In this document: positions 57,511 to 64,000 of the stretch, piece after piece
Numbering within the stretch: the first letter of the stretch is position 1
Layout of the letters: each line of letters opens with the position of its first letter
Assembly (NCBI RefSeq): GCF_052072235.1
Contig: NZ_CM125436.1
Location: 186,001 to 250,000 of the forward strand
Direction: 5' to 3'
From: Brevibacillus_D fluminis_A
Lineage (GTDB): Bacteria; Bacillota; Bacilli; Brevibacillales; Brevibacillaceae
DNA length: 64,000 nucleotides
Translations under genes and position numbers: made by a program
Notes under the pieces: generated by a model
What the model was told of the DNA's origin: nothing
Databases searched by the model: none
Seen by the model: the letters and a program-made list of their open reading frames with translations, nothing else

Positions 57511-57975
57511 TTGCGAAACATCTCGGACATTATTGAACATCATCTGAAGAATATCTTGCAAGAGAGTCCCAATGGATGGATCGAGATTCAGCGTAGCGAG
57601 ATAGCCGACATGTTTCAATGTGTACCATCACAGATCAATTACGTCATCAACACGCGGTTCACCATTGAAAAAGGTTACATTGTGGAGAGCAAGCGAGGGG
57701 GCGGCGGCTATATTCGCATACGAAAAGTGCAAATCGTCAACAAGACTCGTCTACAGGAATTGTTGACAGAGGAGCTGATCGGCGAAAGCATTTCACAAGG
57801 AGTCGGCTACGCAATCGTCGACCGTCTGCTCGAAGAAGGATTGATCAATGTGCGTGAGGCGGCATTGATGAAAATTGCCACTTCGCGAAATGTGCTTCTT
57901 GTGGACACAGAGTTGCGTGATCGCCTGCGAGCAACCATCCTCAAGCAGATGATTGCTTCGATTTTGCTTAAATAA
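57511..57975 (+). CDS. ctsR: class III heat-shock repressor CtsR
   Basis: About 154 residues from TTG 57511 after AAGGAGG. N-terminal winged helix with RSEIADMFQCVPSQINYVINTRF and the glycine-rich wing RGGGGYIRI, the heat sensor, then the C-terminal dimer domain. It represses clp genes and is removed by McsB phosphorylation and ClpCP. Confidence 0.95.
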   Translation: MRNISDIIEHHLKNILQESPNGWIEIQRSEIADMFQCVPSQINYVINTRFTIEKGYIVESKRGGGGYIRIRKVQIVNKTRLQELLTEELIGESISQGVGYAIVDRLLEEGLINVREAALMKIATSRNVLLVDTELRDRLRATILKQMIASILLK

Positions 57976-58008
57976 CCTTCAAAAAGCTGGTTGTAGGGAG
58001 GAATTCTC

Positions 58009-58548
58009 ATGACCTGTGAAGAATGCGGTAAAAAGCCCGCCACATTGCACCTGACCAAAATCGTCAATGGAGAGAAAACAGAGTACCACATCTGTGAAGC
58101 ATGCGCCAAAGAAAAGGGCGACATTATGGGTGGCTTCAACAATTTCAGCATCCATAATCTTCTCTCCGGCCTGCTGAATTTTGATCCAATGAGCAAAAGC
58201 AACCCCGCTGGGCAACCATCCAGCCAAGCAGCATCCCAGGTAAAAATACAACGCTGCGAAACGTGCGGACTCACCTATGCCCAGTTCAGCAAAAGCGGCC
58301 GTTTCGGCTGCAGTGACTGCTATCAGGCGTTTGGTTCAAAACTCGATCCGATGTTCCGCCGTATTCATGGCAACACCGTCCACTTCGGGAAAGTTCCGGA
58401 GCGCACAGGAGGCCAGATCAAAATACGCAAAGAGCTGGATCAGTTGAAAGCATCCTTACAGCAATTCATCGCGACCGAAGAGTTCGAAAAGGCTGCGGAA
58501 ATACGCGACCGCATTCGATCTCTCGAGCAAAAGATTGCGCAATCCTAA
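58009..58548 (+). CDS. mcsA: McsA, activator of protein arginine kinase
   Basis: 179 residues. Zinc sites CEECG and CEACAKEKG, then CETCG and CSDCYQAF, followed by a C-terminal UVR coiled-coil motif (QFIATEEFEKAAEIRDRIRSL). It activates McsB. ATG lies 7 bases after AGGGAGGA. Confidence 0.95.
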   Translation: MTCEECGKKPATLHLTKIVNGEKTEYHICEACAKEKGDIMGGFNNFSIHNLLSGLLNFDPMSKSNPAGQPSSQAASQVKIQRCETCGLTYAQFSKSGRFGCSDCYQAFGSKLDPMFRRIHGNTVHFGKVPERTGGQIKIRKELDQLKASLQQFIATEEFEKAAEIRDRIRSLEQKIAQS

Positions 58549-58566
58549 CAAGGAGGTGAGGCGGCG

Positions 58567-59622
58567 GTGTCCAAACAGCAATTTATGCAACAGCCTTGGA
58601 GCAATTGGATGAAAGGAAACGGACCGGAAGCTGACATCGTGATCAGCACGCGGCTAAGGATTGCTCGCAACTTGCGCCATCATCCGTTTCCACTGTTAGC
58701 AACCGATTCGCAAGCCGAGGAGGTGCTGAATAAAGTAATTGATGCCAGCCAAAGCGCAGCGATGGCGCAGCTTGGACCATTTGAACCCATTCGGATGGAT
58801 GATCTGTCTGCCCTGGAAAAGCGCGTGTTGGTAGAAAAGCACTTGATCAGTCCGAATCTGGCAGAGGAGTCGCGAAAAGGCGCGGTATTGCTTAATCAAG
58901 ACGAATCGATCAGCATCATGGTGAACGAAGAAGATCATATACGAATACAAGTGCTTTTATCTGGTTGTCAGCTAAAAGAAGCATGGGAAACCGGAACAAA
59001 GATTGATGATATATTTGAAAAGCAACTGAATTATGCTTTTGATGAAAAACGCGGGTACTTAACCAGCTGCCCGACAAATGTAGGAACCGGCATTCGTGCA
59101 TCTGTGATGCTCCATTTGCCCGCATTGGTGATGACGCAACAAATTAGCCGGATTTTGCAGGCGATCAACCAAGTCGGATTGGTGGTCCGCGGCCTATATG
59201 GCGAAGGCAGCGAAGCGCTCGGCAACCTGTTCCAGCTGTCCAATCAGGTGACGCTGGGAATGTCCGAGGGTGATATTCTCTCCAACCTGTACGGTGTTGC
59301 GAACCAGATTATCGAGCAGGAACGCGTGGCCCGCCGTTATTTGGAGGAGCATTCGCGGATGGCTGTAGAAGACCGTATCTACCGGTCCTATGGCATTCTC
59401 AAATTCGCCAGAACCGTAGAGACCAAAGAAGCGGCCCAGCGCTTGTCTGATGTGCGCCTCGGGGTCGATCTGGGACTCATTCCCGATGTGTCGCCGCTTG
59501 TCTTAAACGAAATGCTCGTGCTTAGTCAACCGGGATTTTTACAGCAGAATGCCGGCCAGAAGCTCAGCCCTGAACAGCGGGATGAGCGGAGAGCGCGACT
59601 GATCCGCGAGCGGCTTGCCTAA
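58567..59622 (+). CDS. mcsB: protein arginine kinase McsB
   Basis: 351 residues, GTG start after AAGGAGGTGAGG. Phosphagen-kinase motifs STRLRIARNLRHHPFP, NEEDHIRIQ and CPTNVGTGIRASVM are present. It phosphorylates arginines of CtsR and of misfolded proteins, marking them for ClpCP. Confidence 0.96.
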   Translation: MSKQQFMQQPWSNWMKGNGPEADIVISTRLRIARNLRHHPFPLLATDSQAEEVLNKVIDASQSAAMAQLGPFEPIRMDDLSALEKRVLVEKHLISPNLAEESRKGAVLLNQDESISIMVNEEDHIRIQVLLSGCQLKEAWETGTKIDDIFEKQLNYAFDEKRGYLTSCPTNVGTGIRASVMLHLPALVMTQQISRILQAINQVGLVVRGLYGEGSEALGNLFQLSNQVTLGMSEGDILSNLYGVANQIIEQERVARRYLEEHSRMAVEDRIYRSYGILKFARTVETKEAAQRLSDVRLGVDLGLIPDVSPLVLNEMLVLSQPGFLQQNAGQKLSPEQRDERRARLIRERLA

Positions 59623-59685
59623 AGCAATTCCATCCTTCATACATTGTTTCGTACCCTATGAATGAACCGCTGGAGGTGTCATGCT

Positions 59686-62133
59686 ATGATGTTTGGACGA
59701 TTTACAGAACGAGCACAAAAAGTTTTGGCGTTGGCTTTGGAAGAAGCCGTACGTTTGGGACATAAGGATATCGGTACAGAGCACGTCCTTTTGGGACTGA
59801 TCCGCGAGGGCGAGGGTATCGCTGCAAAAGCGCTGCAATCCCTTGGCTTGGGACTCGATAAAATCCAAAGCGAAGTGGAAGCGCTGATCGGCAGAGGAAC
59901 CGAGCAAAGCGGAAATTACACACCGAACTACACACCGCGTGCAAAAAAAGTAATCGAACTGTCGATGGATGAAGCCCGCAAGCTGGGCCATACTTACGTC
60001 GGTACCGAACACATCCTGCTTGGCCTCATCCGCGAGGGAGAAGGCATCGCAGCACGCATCATGAACAATCTTGGCGTAAGCCTGAACAAAGCGCGTCAGC
60101 AGGTTCTGCAGCTGCTCGGCAGCTCCGAAATGATGGCATCCCATCAGCCGGCAAATAACAGCGCATCGGCGAACACGCCAACATTGGACGGTCTTGCCCG
60201 CGATCTGACCGCGATTGCGAAAGAGGGCGGCCTCGACCCGGTTATCGGTCGCCAAAAAGAGATCGAGCGCGTCATTCAAGTATTGAGCCGACGCACCAAA
60301 AACAACCCTGTATTGATCGGGGAGCCAGGCGTAGGGAAAACGGCAATCGCCGAAGGTTTGGCGCAAAAGATCGTAAACAACGAGATTCCCGAAACGTTGC
60401 GCGACAAGCGCGTCATGACGCTTGATATGGGAACCGTGGTAGCAGGAACCAAATATCGTGGTGAATTCGAGGATCGTTTGAAAAAAATCATGGATGAAAT
60501 CCGCCAGGCGGGCAACATCATCCTGTTTATCGATGAGCTTCACACCCTGATTGGCGCAGGGGGAGCAGAGGGAGCGATCGATGCTTCCAATATCCTGAAG
60601 CCTGCTCTGGCGCGCGGCGAGCTGCAATGCGTGGGCGCGACCACGCTGGATGAGTATCGCAAGTACATCGAAAAAGATGCTGCGCTTGAGCGTCGTTTCC
60701 AACCGATCCAGGTTGACGAGCCGAGCGTTGAGGACGCGATCAAAATTTTGCACGGCTTGCGCGATCGTTATGAAGCGCACCACCGCGTAAAAATTACGGA
60801 TGAGGCGATTGATCAAGCGGTTCGCCTTTCCGATCGCTATATCACAGACCGCTTCCTGCCGGATAAGGCGATCGACCTGGTGGATGAGGCAGCGTCCAAA
60901 GTGCGCTTGCAGTCATTCACCGTACCGCCTAACTTGAAAGAGCTTGAAGTGCGTTTGGAAGAGGTGCGCAAGGAAAAAGACGCAGCGGTGCAATCGCAGG
61001 AGTTCGAAGAAGCTGCTGCGTTGCGCGATCAGGAACAAAAGCTGCGCGAAGAGCTGGACCGCACCAAAAAGGATTGGAAAGAGCGCCAGGGCAAACTGAA
61101 CATGGAAGTGACGCCGGAAGATATTGCACACGTCGTCGCGAACTGGACGGGAGTACCGGTCGTCAAGCTGAAGGAAGAAGAGACCGAGCGCTTGCTGAAA
61201 ATGGAAGAAATTTTGCATGATCGCGTGATCGGGCAAGATGAAGCTGTCAAATCCATCTCTCGTGCCGTACGCCGTGCGCGTGCAGGCCTGAAAGATCCGA
61301 AGCGTCCGATCGGTTCGTTCATTTTCCTCGGCCCGACAGGTGTAGGGAAAACCGAACTGGCGCGTGCAGTGGCAGAAACGCTGTTTGGCGATGAAGATTC
61401 GATGATCCGCATCGACATGTCGGAATACATGGAGAAGCACTCGACCTCCCGTTTGGTTGGGGCGCCTCCGGGGTATGTGGGATATGACGAAGGCGGTCAA
61501 CTCACCGAGAAAGTCCGCCGCAAGCCATACTCGGTCATCCTGCTCGACGAGATTGAAAAAGCGCATCCGGATGTATTTAACATCTTGCTGCAAGTTCTCG
61601 ACGATGGACGTCTGACCGACTCCAAAGGGCGCACCGTCGACTTCCGCAATACGGTGGTCATCATGACATCCAACGTCGGTGCCAATATGATCAAGAAAAA
61701 TACATCGCTCGGCTTCACCACTGGCGATACCGAGAAGAAATACCAGGATATGAAAGACAAAGTGATGGACGAATTGAAGCGCAGCTTCCGTCCTGAATTC
61801 CTCAACCGCATTGACGAGGTCATCGTCTTCCACTCCCTGGAGCAGGAGCACATCGAGCAAATCGTTTCGCTCATGACCGATGAGCTGCGCAAGCGCCTGA
61901 AAGAGCAAAGCATCGACTTCCAGCTCACAAACGAAGCCAAAAAGGTTTTGGCCAAGGAAGGCTTCGATCCGGCTTACGGAGCGCGTCCGCTGCGCCGTGC
62001 CATCCAGCGCAACATCGAAGACCGCCTTTCCGAAGAGCTGCTAAAAGGCACAATCAGCAAAGGCGACACGGTTAACATTGATGCCGAGGAAGGCAAATTG
62101 ACCGTAAAACGTTTGGAAACAAGCAACACATAA
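59686..62133 (+). CDS. clpC: ATP-dependent Clp protease ATPase ClpC
   Basis: 815 residues from ATG 59686 after TGGAGG. Two N-terminal Clp repeats, AAA1 with GEPGVGKTAIAEGL, the middle UVR coiled coil (residues about 415-470), AAA2 with GPTGVGKTELARA, and the ClpP-docking loop region. It unfolds tagged substrates for ClpP. Confidence 0.97.
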   Translation: MMFGRFTERAQKVLALALEEAVRLGHKDIGTEHVLLGLIREGEGIAAKALQSLGLGLDKIQSEVEALIGRGTEQSGNYTPNYTPRAKKVIELSMDEARKLGHTYVGTEHILLGLIREGEGIAARIMNNLGVSLNKARQQVLQLLGSSEMMASHQPANNSASANTPTLDGLARDLTAIAKEGGLDPVIGRQKEIERVIQVLSRRTKNNPVLIGEPGVGKTAIAEGLAQKIVNNEIPETLRDKRVMTLDMGTVVAGTKYRGEFEDRLKKIMDEIRQAGNIILFIDELHTLIGAGGAEGAIDASNILKPALARGELQCVGATTLDEYRKYIEKDAALERRFQPIQVDEPSVEDAIKILHGLRDRYEAHHRVKITDEAIDQAVRLSDRYITDRFLPDKAIDLVDEAASKVRLQSFTVPPNLKELEVRLEEVRKEKDAAVQSQEFEEAAALRDQEQKLREELDRTKKDWKERQGKLNMEVTPEDIAHVVANWTGVPVVKLKEEETERLLKMEEILHDRVIGQDEAVKSISRAVRRARAGLKDPKRPIGSFIFLGPTGVGKTELARAVAETLFGDEDSMIRIDMSEYMEKHSTSRLVGAPPGYVGYDEGGQLTEKVRRKPYSVILLDEIEKAHPDVFNILLQVLDDGRLTDSKGRTVDFRNTVVIMTSNVGANMIKKNTSLGFTTGDTEKKYQDMKDKVMDELKRSFRPEFLNRIDEVIVFHSLEQEHIEQIVSLMTDELRKRLKEQSIDFQLTNEAKKVLAKEGFDPAYGARPLRRAIQRNIEDRLSEELLKGTISKGDTVNIDAEEGKLTVKRLETSNT

Positions 62134-62141
62134 AAGCAATG

Positions 62142-62171
62142 AGGGGTATCTTCCTTTGGGAAGGTATCCCT
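62142..62171 (+). other. hairpin between clpC and radA
   Basis: GGGTATCTTCC and GGAAGGTATCCC form a long stem, but only a short T stretch follows. It may be a partial terminator or mRNA processing site. Confidence 0.5.
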
Positions 62172-62255
62172 TCGCGTTTTCCTGCGGATAGCAGGAGAAA
62201 GCTGCTGCGTTAACGAATTCTTTGTATTTAATTTCCAATTCTAGGGGTTGCGAGT

Positions 62256-63623
62256 ATGTCCAAGATCAAAACAAAATACGCATGTCAGTCTTGCGGATAT
62301 GAGAGTCCGAAATGGATGGGCAAATGTCCGGGATGCAACAGCTGGAACACAATGGTAGAAGAGATAGAAACGAAATCCGCGCCCAATCGTAATACTATTG
62401 GGAGCGGTGTAAAACAGGCGGCGTTGCCGTTGACGCAAGTGGCAAGCGAAGAAGAGCCGCGCTTCGACACGACAATCGGGGAATTGAACCGCGTATTGGG
62501 CGGCGGTCTCGTACCTGGATCGCTCGTTTTGGTCGGTGGAGATCCGGGGATCGGCAAGTCCACACTGTTGTTGCAAACCTCGTTTGCGTTGGCGTTGAAC
62601 GGGTACAAAGTCTTGTACGCCTCGGGTGAAGAATCCGTGAAACAAATTAAACTCCGCGCTGATCGACTCGACTCAAAGACTCCTCCCTTGTATGTCGTGG
62701 CAGAGAATGACATGGAGCTGATCGAGGAACAGATCCAGGCGATTGAACCCGATGTGCTCATTATCGACTCGATACAAACGGTGTTTCACCCCGCGATTCA
62801 GTCAGCAGCCGGTAGCGTTGCGCAGGTGCGAGAGACGACAGCCCAGCTGATGCGAATTGCCAAAGGGAAAGGGATTGCCACGTTTATCGTCGGCCACGTA
62901 ACGAAAGAAGGGGCAATTGCCGGTCCGCGCATGCTTGAGCACATGGTGGATGCCGTACTGTATTTTGAGGGAGAACGGCATAATACATTCCGCATTTTGC
63001 GCGCGGTAAAGAACCGGTTCGGCTCAACGAACGAAATCGGCATTTTTGAAATGAAGGACCGAGGATTGGCCGAAGTAGCGAATCCGTCGGAGCTGTTTTT
63101 GGCTGAGCGCCCTGTCGGCGTGGCGGGCTCCACGGTTGTGGCCAGCATGGAAGGCACGCGCCCGATGCTTGTTGAATTGCAGGCGCTGGTAGCGCCCACG
63201 GGCTTTGTCACTGCGAGGAGGATGGCGACCGGCGTCGATCATCAGCGCGTTGCGATGATTATGGCAGTATTGGAAAAAAGAATCGGACTCATGCTCCAAA
63301 ACCAAGATGCATATGTAAATGTAGCAGGGGGCGTGCGTCTCGATGAGCCAGCGATCGATTTGGCGATTGCTGTGAGTATTGCGAGCAGCTTTCGGGATCA
63401 TCCGACCAATCCATCTGATGTCGTGATTGGCGAGGTCGGGTTGACTGGTGAAGTGAGAGCCGTTTCCCGAATCGAGCAGCGGATCCGTGAGGCGGCGAAG
63501 CTGGGCTTTAAGCGGGTGATTGTTCCGGAAAAAAATATTCGTGGCCTCGAATTACCCCCTGACATACAAGTAGTTGGTGTGAAAACAGTAGAAGATGCAT
63601 TGCATGAGGTTTTGGGGGGATAA
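62256..63623 (+). CDS. radA: DNA repair protein RadA
   Basis: 455 residues. N-terminal zinc finger (CQSCGYESPKWMGKCPGC), RecA-like core with GGDPGIGKST and KNRFG, and a C-terminal Lon-like domain (VNVAGGVRLDEPAIDLAIA). It helps branch migration in recombination. disA follows four bases later. Confidence 0.96.
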   Translation: MSKIKTKYACQSCGYESPKWMGKCPGCNSWNTMVEEIETKSAPNRNTIGSGVKQAALPLTQVASEEEPRFDTTIGELNRVLGGGLVPGSLVLVGGDPGIGKSTLLLQTSFALALNGYKVLYASGEESVKQIKLRADRLDSKTPPLYVVAENDMELIEEQIQAIEPDVLIIDSIQTVFHPAIQSAAGSVAQVRETTAQLMRIAKGKGIATFIVGHVTKEGAIAGPRMLEHMVDAVLYFEGERHNTFRILRAVKNRFGSTNEIGIFEMKDRGLAEVANPSELFLAERPVGVAGSTVVASMEGTRPMLVELQALVAPTGFVTARRMATGVDHQRVAMIMAVLEKRIGLMLQNQDAYVNVAGGVRLDEPAIDLAIAVSIASSFRDHPTNPSDVVIGEVGLTGEVRAVSRIEQRIREAAKLGFKRVIVPEKNIRGLELPPDIQVVGVKTVEDALHEVLGG

Positions 63624-63626
63624 GCG

Positions 63627-64000
63627 ATGCTTGAGGCGACCTCGAAAAAAGATGGAAGCATCAGTGAGGTTTTGAGATTGGTTGCACCGGGAACAATGTT
63701 TCGTGAAGGGTTGGAAAACATCCTTCGCGCGAAAACAGGCGCGCTGATCGTCGTGGGGTACGGTCAAGAGATGAAAGGGATCGTAGATGGCGGCTTTTCC
63801 ATTAATTGCGACTTTACCCCCGCTCATTTGTATGAATTAGCGAAGATGGATGGGGCGATCATAATCAGTGAAGACACAAAACGGATTTTGTTCGCCAATG
63901 CACAGCTGATCCCGTCGCCAGCGGTAGTGACCACCGAAACAGGGACGCGGCACCGGACAGCGGAACGCACGGCAAAGCAGACGAACCATCTGGTCGTCGC
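63627..64000 (+). CDS. disA: DisA diadenylate cyclase, partial (cut by window end)
   Basis: ATG 63627 follows GGGGGGAT and the frame runs to the edge. The first 124 codons show the DAC domain with KMDGAIII (DGA motif) and GTRHRTAERTAKQT (RHR motif), the c-di-AMP active site. DisA scans DNA for damage and slows sporulation when it stops. Confidence 0.95.
   Translation, partial: MLEATSKKDGSISEVLRLVAPGTMFREGLENILRAKTGALIVVGYGQEMKGIVDGGFSINCDFTPAHLYELAKMDGAIIISEDTKRILFANAQLIPSPAVVTTETGTRHRTAERTAKQTNHLVV

Overview
The window looks like a chromosome segment of a Brevibacillus-like bacterium (Paenibacillaceae). The 16S genes read as Brevibacillus type, the housekeeping order hslO-cysK-pabA-folP-folB-folK-yazB-dusB-greA-lysS-rrn-ctsR-mcsA-mcsB-clpC-radA-disA is the Bacillales order (with greA before lysS), and strong AGGAGG-type ribosome sites and consensus sigma-A promoters occur throughout. 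The species is not asserted.

Positions 1 to about 22,830 are the right part of a contractile-tailed (PBSX/XkdN-XkdV type) prophage, read left to right. It contains a tail assembly chaperone with a lambda-like -1 frameshift site, a tape measure, an AT-rich moron cassette, LysM/hub/spike/wedge/baseplate J genes, tail fibres, a permuted NlpC-like enzyme, a holin, and an unusual endolysin that fuses a DUF1906 glycoside-hydrolase-like domain to a trypsin-like serine protease. After lysis come accessory modules: three small genes under a promoter with a palindrome over its -35 box; a Panacea (DUF4065) antitoxin with a MazF/PemK-like partner; a LexA-boxed WYL/HTH/YolD trio without its usual polymerase; a leftward three-gene cassette with twin operators; and a leftward FtsK / replication-relaxation / membrane protein module with a divergent Cro-like gene. 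No integrase, early genes or capsid genes are present, so the left part of the prophage lies outside the window.

From about 22,840 to 24,917 an operon of small single-membrane-segment proteins, pseudopilin (TadE-like) in appearance, begins with what looks like the 3' stub of an interrupted gene. This is probably the prophage-chromosome junction. A DUF3870 gene follows, then a complete murein-peptide import and recycling operon (dppB, dppC, dppD, dppE, ykfA, ykfB, ykfC, ykfD): uptake of cell-wall peptides, removal of the terminal D-residue, gamma-D-Glu-DAP cleavage and L-Ala-D/L-Glu epimerisation. A sigma-A-like extra sigma factor follows.

From 35,579 to 44,331 lie hslO, cysK, the folate genes (pabA, folP, folB, folK; pabB and pabC are not here and a tatA gene sits between), yazB, dusB, greA and lysS. 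From 44,678 to 55,947 there are two almost identical rRNA operons, each with the unusual order 16S-5S-23S, separated by 13 tRNA genes. After a glycolipid glycosyltransferase gene, the CtsR-controlled ctsR-mcsA-mcsB-clpC operon (protein arginine phosphorylation and Clp proteolysis) and the DNA-repair genes radA and disA (cut by the window end) complete the region.
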